Positions 35,478 through 43,326 of a stretch of 57,126 nt of DNA are shown piece after piece. Within the stretch, counting starts at the first letter, position 1. Each line of letters starts with the position of its first letter. The DNA lies in contig QCWH01000026.1 in NCBI GenBank assembly GCA_003149565.1, positions 1 through 57,126 of the forward strand, written 5' to 3'. The DNA is from Marivita sp. XM-24bin2 (lineage in GTDB: Bacteria > Pseudomonadota > Alphaproteobacteria > Rhodobacterales > Rhodobacteraceae). The position numbers and the translations under genes were made by a program. The notes beneath the pieces are model-generated. The model searched no databases and was not told the origin of the DNA. It saw only the letters and a program-made list of their open reading frames with translations.

Positions 35478-35746
35478 GGGTCGCAGGTCTTGGCAGGGCT
35501 TTTTGAAACACAGGTTTTGAAATACTGGCACACGGCAGCGTGTGGCTTTGACATAGACTGCAATATTGGTCCCGGAAGGTCGGGCGGAATGTTTCAAATT
35601 CGGCGCGTTCCTGACGGATTCTCACGCAAAGCCGGGCGCGTGATCAAGCGGGCGTGAACCGGGTGTTGCTGTGCTGCTTCAAGGCGCATGTTTTGAGCAG
35701 TGAACACGCATCCTTTGGAGAGGCGGCCCTTCGCGGCCTATATGAC

Positions 35747-36481
35747 ATGACCAATATGACAGACACTCAAGACCCACCGGCGTGGAAACGTTACGCACCT
35801 TTGATCGCCATTGGTGCAGTTGCCCTGGTGGGTGCTTTGACGCTGCGGGATTATCTGAGTTTCGAGACCCTTGCGGCCAATCGTGAGGCATTGGAAACGT
35901 TCCGGGATGCCAATTATGTGCTCACGGCTGGTGTTTTCATGTTGGCCTATGTGGTGATCGTCGGGTTTTCGCTGCCAGGCGCGACCATCGCGACGCTGAC
36001 CGGTGGCTTTCTGTTCGGGGTCTTCCCCGGCGCCCTGTTCAACGTCCTGGCCGCGACTGTCGGTGCGACAGTCATCTTTCTGGCGGCGCGCTACGGGTTG
36101 GGCGAGCGGTTGGCGGCCAAAATGGATGCCAGTGACGGTGTTGTGCGCAAGATCAAGGATGGGATCGACGAGAATCAGTGGTCGATGCTGTTCCTTATAC
36201 GGCTGGTGCCCGCCGTGCCGTTCTTTGTCGCGAACCTCGTGCCCGCGCTGGTTGGCGTGCCGCTCTACCGGTTTTTTGTATCGACCTTCCTTGGGATCAT
36301 TCCGGGGGGCGTGGTCTATACCTCGGTCGGGGCCGGTCTGGGCGAAGTCTTTGCCCGTGGTGAAACTCCTGATCTGGGCATCATCTTCGAGCCGCATATC
36401 CTCCTGCCGATCCTTGGTCTCTGTGCGCTTGCTGCGTTGCCGATTGTGCTGAAGGCCGTGCGCGGCAAGAAGGGGCTGTGA
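35747..36481 (+). CDS. TVP38/TMEM64-family (VTT domain) membrane protein
   Basis: With ATG 35747 the protein has 244 residues. It shows a VTT/DedA-like core: a helix near residues 19-39, then ANYVLTAGVFMLAYVVIVGFSLPGATIATLTGGFLFG, a re-entrant loop region, RLVPAVPFFVANLVPALVGVP, and GIIPGGVVYTSVGAGLG. Such proteins are linked to lipid scrambling and membrane homeostasis in other systems; the role here is not known. An ATG 9 bases later is equally possible. It is coupled to the flavoprotein gene downstream (GTGA overlap or 2-base gap), a pairing I recognise from other bacteria. Confidence 0.85.
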   Translation: MTNMTDTQDPPAWKRYAPLIAIGAVALVGALTLRDYLSFETLAANREALETFRDANYVLTAGVFMLAYVVIVGFSLPGATIATLTGGFLFGVFPGALFNVLAATVGATVIFLAARYGLGERLAAKMDASDGVVRKIKDGIDENQWSMLFLIRLVPAVPFFVANLVPALVGVPLYRFFVSTFLGIIPGGVVYTSVGAGLGEVFARGETPDLGIIFEPHILLPILGLCALAALPIVLKAVRGKKGL

Positions 36482-36483
36482 TC

Positions 36484-37902
36484 ATGGAAAAGATCAAGAC
36501 AGATGTATTGGTGATCGGCGCAGGCTCTGGCGGTTTGTCGGTGGCAGCGGGTGCGGTGCAGATGGGCGCCAGCGTGGTGCTGCTTGAAGCGCACAAGATG
36601 GGGGGCGATTGCCTTAACTACGGGTGCGTTCCATCGAAAGCGCTGATTGCCTCGGCCAAGACGGCCTATGCGATGCGTCACGCGGATCGGTACGGTATAG
36701 CCAATGTCACGCCGCAGGTGGATTACGCGGCCGCCAAGGATCATGTCGCGGATGTGATCGGCCAGATCGAACCCGTGGACAGTCAGGAACGGTTTGAAGG
36801 TCTGGGCGTTCGGGTGATCCGCGAATATGGTCGGTTCGTGTCTCCGACCGAGGTTGAGGCCGGGCCGTACAGGATCACCGCACGCCGGATCGTTGTCGCG
36901 ACAGGATCGTCGCCTTTCGTGCCGCCCATCCCCGGCTTGGACAAAATACCCTACCTCACCAACGAGTCGCTTTGGGAGCTGCGTGAACAGCCTGAGCATC
37001 TGCTGGTGATTGGTGGTGGACCCATCGGCATGGAAATGGCGCAGGCGCATCTGCGGCTTGGCTCGAAGGTGACCGTGATCGAAGGTGCCAAGGCACTGGG
37101 GAAGGATGACCCGGAGATGGCCGAGATCGTACTCGACAGCCTGCGGGACGAAGGTCTTGAGATCGCGGAAGGGTCGAACGCCAAAGAGGTGCGCGGGGCA
37201 GAAGGTGCCATTGAGATCGAGACCGAGGATGGGCGGGTGTTCAAGGGCACGCATATCCTGGTTGCCGTGGGACGTCGCGCCAATACCAAAGGTCTCGATC
37301 TGGAGAAGGCTGGCATCAAGACAAAGCGCTCGGGCATCGAGGTGGATGACCGTCTGCGCACCTCCAACAGGAAAGTCTACGCGATCGGTGATGTGGCGGG
37401 CGGGCTACAATTCACTCATGTGGCGGGTTACCATGCCGGTGTGATCATCCGGTCCATGCTGTTCGGTCTGCGGTCAAAAGCCACCATGCGGCATATCCCC
37501 TGGGCGACCTACACGCAGCCGGAGCTGGCGCAAGTCGGTCTGACCGAGGCGCAGGCGAAAAAAGAGCATGGAACCAAGCTTGAAGTGGTGCGCTTTCACT
37601 ACAGTCACAATGACCGCGCCATAGCTGAGCGCAAGACACGTGGGCTGATCAAGGTGATGGTGGTCAAAGGCCGCCCGGTGGGTGCGTCGATCGCAGGAGA
37701 GCAGGCGGGTGAGTTGATCAATCTTTGGGCGCTGGTGATCGCGAACAAAATGAAGATGGGTCAGATCGCGAATATGGTCGCGCCCTATCCGACAATCGGG
37801 GAGCTTAACAAAAGGGCTGCGGGCGCCTACTTCTCTCCCCGACTGTTTGAAAGCGATACTGTTAAGAAAGTTGTGCAGTTTGTTCAGAAATGGATTCCCT
37901 GA
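36484..37902 (+). CDS. Pyridine nucleotide-disulfide oxidoreductase (MerA/Lpd-like)
   Basis: This 472-residue flavoprotein has an FAD-binding GAGSGG, the redox disulfide in GGDCLNYGCVPSKAL, a NAD(P)-binding GGGPIGMEMAQ, and a dimerisation domain at the C-terminus. In lipoamide dehydrogenases the C-terminal motif is HPT with a catalytic His; here it reads PYPTIGEL, with Tyr, as in mercuric reductases. The vicinal cysteine pair of true MerA at the C-terminus is absent, as is an HMA domain. The natural electron acceptor is therefore unknown. ATG 36484 is preferred over the in-frame GTG 36478. Confidence 0.85.
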   Translation: MEKIKTDVLVIGAGSGGLSVAAGAVQMGASVVLLEAHKMGGDCLNYGCVPSKALIASAKTAYAMRHADRYGIANVTPQVDYAAAKDHVADVIGQIEPVDSQERFEGLGVRVIREYGRFVSPTEVEAGPYRITARRIVVATGSSPFVPPIPGLDKIPYLTNESLWELREQPEHLLVIGGGPIGMEMAQAHLRLGSKVTVIEGAKALGKDDPEMAEIVLDSLRDEGLEIAEGSNAKEVRGAEGAIEIETEDGRVFKGTHILVAVGRRANTKGLDLEKAGIKTKRSGIEVDDRLRTSNRKVYAIGDVAGGLQFTHVAGYHAGVIIRSMLFGLRSKATMRHIPWATYTQPELAQVGLTEAQAKKEHGTKLEVVRFHYSHNDRAIAERKTRGLIKVMVVKGRPVGASIAGEQAGELINLWALVIANKMKMGQIANMVAPYPTIGELNKRAAGAYFSPRLFESDTVKKVVQFVQKWIP

Positions 37903-37926
37903 TGTGATCGTGCCGGGTGCGGGACC

Positions 37927-39309
37927 ATGTTGAACTCGCTCTCCGGACGCTTCCTGATCCTGACAACTGTCTTTGTCATGCTGGCAGAGGTTTTGATCTT
38001 TGTGCCGTCGATTGCGCGGTACCGTGAGGATTTCCTGCTCAATCGTCTCGAGCGGGCCCAGATCGCGTCGCTTGCGCTTTTGGCGGATGACATGATCGAC
38101 ACGGAGCTTGAGGAGGAGCTGCTGTTGAATGCGGGCGTGTTCAACGTGGTGCTGAGGCGGGACGAGCTGCGGCAGTTGGTGTTGTCCTCGCCAATGCCGA
38201 GCGAAGTTGCGCAGACCTTCGATCTTCGCGAGGCAACGGCGCTGTCTTTGATCCGGGACGCCATGTTGCGTCTTGCAAATCCCGAAACCGAAACCATCCG
38301 CGTCATTGGCAATCCGTTCCGAGATGGCGGGCTTTTGATCGAAATTACGTTGGACACCGGCGAATTGCGCATGGCGATGATTGACTACGGTCTGCGCATT
38401 CTGGTGCTGTCCGCCGTCATTTCGATTTTCACCGCAGGGCTTTTGTTCCTGGCAGTGCGTGTCTTGCTCGTGAAGCCGATCAAGGGTGTTGTGGGCCATA
38501 TGCAGAGCTATGCCAAAGCACCCGAGGATGCGCGGCGTATTATCCAGCCGTCAGCAGGCGTGACAGAATTGCTCGAAGCGGAGAAAGCCTTGCAGTCTCT
38601 GCAGACGCAGCTCACGCAGGCACTCAAACAAAAAGAGAGGCTGGCGCAATTGGGTGGGGCCGTGGCCCGGGTGAGCCATGATTTGCGCAATATCCTGACA
38701 TCAGCGCAGCTTTTCACAGACCGCATCGAGATGAGTGAAGATCCTGCGGTCAAACGGATGGCCCCGAAGCTTGTGAATTCGATCACGCGCGCCGTATCTC
38801 TTTGTGAAAGCACCCTGGCGTTTGGACGTGCGGAAGAGCCCGCGCCAACGCTGACCTTGATAAATCTGGCGGAACTTGTGTCAGACGTGCTGGACAGTGA
38901 ACGGCTGGCGATCGGGGAGTTTGATCTGAGCCTCAGCGAAGACGTGCCCGGCAACCTGATGGTGCGGGCAGATCCTGAGCAGATGTACCGCGTGATTTCG
39001 AATCTCGTGCGTAATGCGCGACAGGCGATCATTGGCACCGGTGAACCCGGTGAGATCAATGTGTCGGCTCGGGTGTGTGACGACGCGTGGTGCATTGAGG
39101 TGACGGACACCGGACCGGGACTTCCGCCGAAGGCGGTCGAGCATCTGTTCCAACCGTTTCAGGGAGGTGCCCGAAAAGGCGGTTCCGGGCTGGGTTTGGC
39201 CATTGCCGAAGAATTGGTCAGGGGACATGGGGGGACTTTGACATTGGTGAAAACCGATGAAACCGGCACCGCATTCCGCATTCGTTTGCCGATGGGCGAC
39301 CTGAGCTAG
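37927..39309 (+). CDS. Orphan sensor histidine kinase
   Basis: The 460-residue membrane kinase has a helix at about 8-28, a periplasmic sensor domain of about 125 residues, a second helix (about 157-178), a HAMP-like linker and a coiled coil (220-242). The transmitter follows: H-box VSHDLRNILTSAQL with phospho-acceptor His251, N-box NLVRNARQA, G1 DTGPGLP and G2 GGSGLGLAIA. No response regulator is adjacent, so its partner lies elsewhere. Signal and targets are unknown. It follows the flavoprotein gene by 24 bases and may be cotranscribed. Confidence 0.88.
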   Translation: MLNSLSGRFLILTTVFVMLAEVLIFVPSIARYREDFLLNRLERAQIASLALLADDMIDTELEEELLLNAGVFNVVLRRDELRQLVLSSPMPSEVAQTFDLREATALSLIRDAMLRLANPETETIRVIGNPFRDGGLLIEITLDTGELRMAMIDYGLRILVLSAVISIFTAGLLFLAVRVLLVKPIKGVVGHMQSYAKAPEDARRIIQPSAGVTELLEAEKALQSLQTQLTQALKQKERLAQLGGAVARVSHDLRNILTSAQLFTDRIEMSEDPAVKRMAPKLVNSITRAVSLCESTLAFGRAEEPAPTLTLINLAELVSDVLDSERLAIGEFDLSLSEDVPGNLMVRADPEQMYRVISNLVRNARQAIIGTGEPGEINVSARVCDDAWCIEVTDTGPGLPPKAVEHLFQPFQGGARKGGSGLGLAIAEELVRGHGGTLTLVKTDETGTAFRIRLPMGDLS

Positions 39310-39348
39310 GGGTGATTGCCAAAGCGTGAAAAATTCTTGGAATTTGCG

Positions 39349-39377
39349 CTTGCATCACCCCGGCACTGCGTCTATTC
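39349..39377 (+). promoter_or_regulatory. Candidate tRNA-Arg promoter
   Basis: CTTGCA (39349-39354), 17 bases, then CTATTC (39372-39377) resembles the alphaproteobacterial CTTGAC-N17-CTATAT pattern. Transcription would begin a few bases before the tRNA at 39388, fitting a stable-RNA gene with a short 5' leader. Confidence 0.5.
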
Positions 39378-39387
39378 CCCGCCTCGT

Positions 39388-39464
39388 GGACCGATAGCTC
39401 AGCTGGATAGAGTACTTGACTACGAATCAAGGGGTCGGGGGTTCGAATCCTCCTCGGTCCGCCA
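39388..39464 (+). tRNA. tRNA-Arg (anticodon ACG)
   Basis: A 77-base cloverleaf folds with a 7-base acceptor stem (GGACCGA/TCGGTCC), a D arm (GCTC/GAGT), an anticodon stem CTTGA/TCAAG around loop CTACGAA, and a T arm GGGGG-TTCGAAT-CCTCC. CCA is encoded. The anticodon ACG reads CGN arginine codons after A34 is converted to inosine by TadA, whose gene is at 3232-3693. Confidence 0.98.
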
Positions 39465-39538
39465 CTCCTCCCCTCCAGAACATTGTTTAGTAGGCGGTTG
39501 GACTGCGGATGCCGGCATGTACGGCGTTTTCAGCGAAT

Positions 39539-39955
39539 TCAGTCATCTCGGCTAGGATCATTCGGGTTGCTTGAAAAAAGCGCCAACTTGTTGCCCTGCG
39601 GGTCTCTGAGATAGCCGACGTAGAAACGCGGGCCGTAGGATGTGCGAAAGCCGGGATCGCCTTCATTTGTCCCGCCTGCCGTTAACGCTGCTGCGTGCAG
39701 ATTTCGCACTTGGTCTTGGTTGCGCGCTTCGAAAGCGATCATCGTTCCGTTTCCGGCAGAAGCGGGCTGCCTATTAAATGTTGGTTTGACATAAAAGTCA
39801 GGACAGACGGGCGATTGGTCCTGTGGCACGGGCAAAGCAAAGCTTAAGCCGTCCGAACCCTCGCGCAGGCTATAGCCGAGATCGGGTAAAAACGCTGAAT
39901 AAAAGCGCTTTGCGCGTGCGATGTCGTCCGCGCCGACAGTGACATAGGCAATCAT
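39539..39955 (-). CDS. VOC-family (glyoxalase/bleomycin-resistance-like) protein
   Basis: This 138-residue protein has the vicinal-oxygen-chelate fold: MIAYVTVGADDIARAKRFYSAFLPDLGYSL at the start, and YVGYLRDPQGNKLALF at the end. In this family such folds bind a metal or sequester small molecules. The usual N-terminal metal-binding His is not obvious (VTVGADD), so activity is uncertain. It lies alone, converging on the tRNA gene. Confidence 0.8.
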   Translation of the reverse strand: MIAYVTVGADDIARAKRFYSAFLPDLGYSLREGSDGLSFALPVPQDQSPVCPDFYVKPTFNRQPASAGNGTMIAFEARNQDQVRNLHAAALTAGGTNEGDPGFRTSYGPRFYVGYLRDPQGNKLALFSSNPNDPSRDD

Positions 39956-40073
39956 GCGGGCCGCTCCGCTTTCACCGTTGTCTCAGTGTAATGGATGCCA
40001 CTGATCGCAAAGAACATTTCAGTGCACAGCACACTCTTGTCATTTTGCGGGTGCCACTCTGATTGGGTTTGAT

Positions 40074-40958
40074 TCACAAGACTTCCCATAATTTCCGTGT
40101 GGTGTTGTCGAATTGGGATGGGTCAGCATATGCGGCAATAGTCAGGTGTTCTGTCCACGCATCGTTTCCAATACGAACCAGCGCTCCCTCGGACAGTTCG
40201 CTCTGGATTGCCGTCTCTGGCATCCAGGCAAAGCCACTGCCTGCCATCAGGCGGCGTTTTATGGCCTCCACGAGTCCATCGACGTAGATCGGTTCCGCAT
40301 TGAACGGTTTTTTGCCAATGGCGTGTTCTACGACCATGCCAAGAAAACTTGAGGCTTCGTAAGCAAGATACGGGATGGCCGTGCGCCCGCGCGAGTCCAG
40401 AGCCCAACCGTTGTCGCGGGCCGGCTTTGCAGCTGCAACCGGGATGAGGCGGTCGGTCAGAAGGTCTTTGCGGTCAAACGCGGATTCGTTGATCGTCAAT
40501 GAGACGGCGCTGTGCGTGTAGCAGAGCATGATGTCCACAGCGCCTTCGACCAGCAATTCGCAGCATGTGCTGAGCGAGTCGGAGATCACGCGGGTCCGGA
40601 TCTCGGGCATGCTGTGTTGCAGGGTTTCGATCCGGTTGGCGAGGAAATTGACCGAGATGGTGTGCAAAACCGAAAAGCGGATAAACCGGTGCTCGCCCCG
40701 GTCTGCATCGCGCAGAGTTTGTCGGGCTTCTGACAGCTGCGAAACAGCCCCGGTTGCGATGGGCAGGAATTGGGCACCGGCTTCGGTGAGTTGCACGGGA
40801 TAGGTCGCCCGATTCACCAAAGGCAGGCCAACCCAGCTTTCTAAAGCCTTAATTCGACGGCTAAAGGCGGACTGAGTGATGTTTCTTTCATCAGCAGCGC
40901 GCGTGAAGTTCTGGGTTCGCGCAAGGCATTCGAAATCCCGCAGCCAGTTCAGATCCAT
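40074..40958 (-). CDS. LysR-family transcriptional regulator
   Basis: The 294-residue protein has an N-terminal winged helix (LRDFECLARTQNFTRAADERNITQSAFSRRIKALESWVGLPLVNR) and a C-terminal effector domain of two alpha/beta lobes. It is divergent from the quaternary-amine ABC transporter operon, with an AT-rich 269-base gap between them, so that operon is its probable target. The inducer is unknown. LysR proteins bind T-N11-A sites; several AT-rich candidates lie at 40970-41040, but I cannot choose one. Confidence 0.9.
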   Translation of the reverse strand: MDLNWLRDFECLARTQNFTRAADERNITQSAFSRRIKALESWVGLPLVNRATYPVQLTEAGAQFLPIATGAVSQLSEARQTLRDADRGEHRFIRFSVLHTISVNFLANRIETLQHSMPEIRTRVISDSLSTCCELLVEGAVDIMLCYTHSAVSLTINESAFDRKDLLTDRLIPVAAAKPARDNGWALDSRGRTAIPYLAYEASSFLGMVVEHAIGKKPFNAEPIYVDGLVEAIKRRLMAGSGFAWMPETAIQSELSEGALVRIGNDAWTEHLTIAAYADPSQFDNTTRKLWEVL

Positions 40959-41227
40959 CTATACCTCTGAAAATAATTGATTTTATTCGATGGTACAAAA
41001 TATCATGCAAAAACGGAATAGTTTGATGAAATGTTTGAATTGGAGTGGCCGAAAAAACTGTTCCTACGCTTTGACATGAGCCAACGAGGCTTTTGTGGGG
41101 TGGACCGCTACTCGGGCGGGTCACGGTCGTAAGGGCCTCGCGCCACCGCTTGGCAGAAAATGGCAAGCGCACAAAACATGTAGAGCTGGCCATGAACGAC
41201 CAGCCACCAACAGAGGAGACGATCAAC

Positions 41228-42190
41228 ATGAAGACTTTCAAGAGCCTGGGACTCGCCGCTGCCGTCAGCGTATTGGCCCTGCCGGCATTCGCTTCGGAAG
41301 AGGTGAAGATCGGTGTGCCCTCTTGGACAGGCGCGCAGGCGATTGCGCACGTTCTGGGCAATGTTGTGGAGACACGGATCGGCGGACAGGTCGAGTATGT
41401 GCCGGGCAACAATGCCACGATTTTCCAGGCGATGGACCAAGGCAAGGGCGACATTGATGTACACCCCGACGTGTGGTTGCCGAACCAGGAAAGCTTTACC
41501 AAGCAGTATGTCGATGAAGCGGGCACTGTAACGCTCTCATCCAACCCCTATCAGGGCAACCAGGGCTTCTGCGTGTCCAAACAGTTCGGCGAAGCCAACA
41601 ACATTACCGATATTGCCGATCTGGGTCGCCCGGATGTGGCGGCGCTGATGGACAGCGATGGCAATGGAAAAGGTGAGCTGTGGATCGGTGCACCGGGCTG
41701 GGCTTCGGCCAATGTGAATGAGGTCAAAGTTCGCGACTACGGCCTGCTTGATTTCATCGAACCGATCCGCGCAGAAGAAGCGGTCAAGACAGCTCGCATC
41801 AAGGACAGCATTGCCAAGGGCGAAGGTTACGCGTTCTATTGCTACGAGCCGCACGCGGTCTGGTTCATGTTTGACGTGATGATGCTCACAGAGCCGAAAT
41901 ACGATCCCGAAAAGTACGTCATGGTGCAACCGTCGGATGATCCCGATTGGTACAACAAGTCGATGGTGGCATCGAAGGACGCGCTGAAAGACGTTCAAAT
42001 CGCGTGGTCGAACTCGCTTGTCGACCGGTCGCCCGCAATTGCGGAATTCTTCCAGAATTTCCAGTTGGAAGCGTCGGACGTCAGCGCGCTTGCGTTCGAA
42101 ATCAGCGCCAATGACCGCGACCCGGCAGAAGTCGCGGCTGAATGGGTCGAGGCGAATTCTGATCGCGTCGACGCGTGGCTTGGTCTCTGA
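41228..42190 (+). CDS. Glycine betaine/choline-type ABC substrate-binding protein
   Basis: This 320-residue periplasmic protein has a Sec signal (MKTFKSLGLAAAVSVLALPAFA, cleavage after AFA) and the OpuAC/ProX fold. Recognisable parts are VKIGVPSWTGAQAIAHVL, DIDVHPDVWLPNQE and IGAPGWASA. Aromatic residues such as Trp in HPDVW and GAPGW, and YCYEPHAVWFMF, could form the cage that binds a trimethylammonium group. ATG 41228 with GAGGAG upstream is preferred over the longer frame. The substrate may be choline, betaine or carnitine-like. Confidence 0.88.
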   Translation: MKTFKSLGLAAAVSVLALPAFASEEVKIGVPSWTGAQAIAHVLGNVVETRIGGQVEYVPGNNATIFQAMDQGKGDIDVHPDVWLPNQESFTKQYVDEAGTVTLSSNPYQGNQGFCVSKQFGEANNITDIADLGRPDVAALMDSDGNGKGELWIGAPGWASANVNEVKVRDYGLLDFIEPIRAEEAVKTARIKDSIAKGEGYAFYCYEPHAVWFMFDVMMLTEPKYDPEKYVMVQPSDDPDWYNKSMVASKDALKDVQIAWSNSLVDRSPAIAEFFQNFQLEASDVSALAFEISANDRDPAEVAAEWVEANSDRVDAWLGL

Positions 42191-42270
42191 TCCGAGACAA
42201 TTGAAGCCCGGCCATCGGGATACTGCCCGATGGCCAAACCCATCCAAATCACATGACGAGGCGCGGCCTG

Positions 42271-43326
42271 ATGACTGACGAAACCGTCATAGAAATATCT
42301 CATGTCTGGAAGATTTTCGGTGCCAATCCCGAGGCGGCGCTGCGGTCTATCCGGGAAGAGGGACTGAGCAAGGCCGAAGTTCTGGCGCGTCACAACGCGG
42401 TTGTGGGCGTTGCGGATGTCAGCCTGTCGGTCAATCGCGGCGAGATTTTCTGCATCATGGGGCTGTCTGGCAGTGGCAAGTCCACGTTGGTCCGTCATTT
42501 CAACAGATTGCTGGAACCCACGGCAGGCGAGATCAAGATCGAAGGCACCGACGTGATGGCGCTTGGGCCAAAAGAGCTTCAGGTTTTTCGCAATCGCAAG
42601 ATCGGGATGGTCTTTCAGAACTTCGCGTTGATGCCGCATCGGTCGGTGCTGGATAATGTGGCGATGCCGCTCGAGATCCGTCAGGTCGCGAAGAACGAGC
42701 GGATGCGACAGGCGGCAGCGATCCTCGATATCGTCGAGCTGGGCGCGTGGGGCTCAAAGTTTGCGCATGAACTGTCCGGCGGGATGCAGCAACGTGTCGG
42801 ACTGGCGCGCGCCCTTGCGGCCAATCCGGATGTTCTGTTGATGGACGAGCCTTTCTCGGCGCTTGATCCACTGATCCGACGGCAATTGCAGGATGAATTC
42901 ATTCGTCTCAGCAAGATTCTCAAAAAAACAACGGTCTTTATTACACACGATCTGGACGAAGCCGTGCGCATCGGTGACCGCATTGCGATTATGCGTGACG
43001 GCAAGCTTGTGCAGATGGGAACAGCAGAAGACATCGTCATGCATCCGGCAGACGACTATGTGGCAGATTTCGTTGCCGGCATTTCGCGGCTCAAGGTGGT
43101 GCACGCCCATGCTGTGATGCAGCCTATTGAGGCGCATGTCGCCAAGCACGGTCCGATTGCTGCCGACGCGCCACGCGTGAACGCGCAGGAAACGCTGAGC
43201 ACGTTGATCAACCTCGCCATCGACACTGACAGTGCTGTCCTTGTGCAGGAGGGTGGACAGGATGTGGGCGTGATCACACGGAAAGATCTTCTGCGCACCG
43301 TGATCGAGGGAACGGAAGTGTCATGA
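42271..43326 (+). CDS. Quaternary-amine ABC transporter ATP-binding protein (ProV/OpuAA-like)
   Basis: The 351-residue ATPase has Walker A GLSGSGKST, the Q-loop FQNFALMPHRSVLDN, the signature ELSGGMQQR and Walker B LLMDEPFSALDP. A C-terminal extension after about residue 260 resembles a partial CBS region (DTDSAVLVQEGGQDVGVITRKDLL), as in ProV. The N-terminal insert with NPEAALRSIREEGLSKAEVLAR also marks the ProV family. ATG 42271 is chosen because GAGG lies 9 bases upstream; ATG 42253 has no ribosome site. Its stop overlaps the permease start. Confidence 0.92.
   Translation: MTDETVIEISHVWKIFGANPEAALRSIREEGLSKAEVLARHNAVVGVADVSLSVNRGEIFCIMGLSGSGKSTLVRHFNRLLEPTAGEIKIEGTDVMALGPKELQVFRNRKIGMVFQNFALMPHRSVLDNVAMPLEIRQVAKNERMRQAAAILDIVELGAWGSKFAHELSGGMQQRVGLARALAANPDVLLMDEPFSALDPLIRRQLQDEFIRLSKILKKTTVFITHDLDEAVRIGDRIAIMRDGKLVQMGTAEDIVMHPADDYVADFVAGISRLKVVHAHAVMQPIEAHVAKHGPIAADAPRVNAQETLSTLINLAIDTDSAVLVQEGGQDVGVITRKDLLRTVIEGTEVS

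Larger units (their letters stand above)
35228..35746. other. Gene-free stretch between rpmH and the VTT-domain gene
   Basis: These 519 bases hold the rpmH promoter (35295-35323), repeat copy C (35362-35477) and a CACACG-GCAG-CGTGTG hairpin (35529-35544). A TTGACA at 35548-35553 has no matching -10. Open frames here have no coding character that I can recognise. Confidence 0.6.

Noticed and set aside
35548-35553. TTGACA as the -35 of the VTT-domain gene
   Set aside because: The sequence 15-19 bases downstream (near CCCGGA) has no resemblance to a -10 element.
36484-37902. Calling the flavoprotein mercuric reductase or dihydrolipoamide dehydrogenase
   Set aside because: It lacks the C-terminal cysteine pair of MerA and the catalytic HPT of Lpd, and no mer or 2-oxo-acid dehydrogenase genes are nearby.
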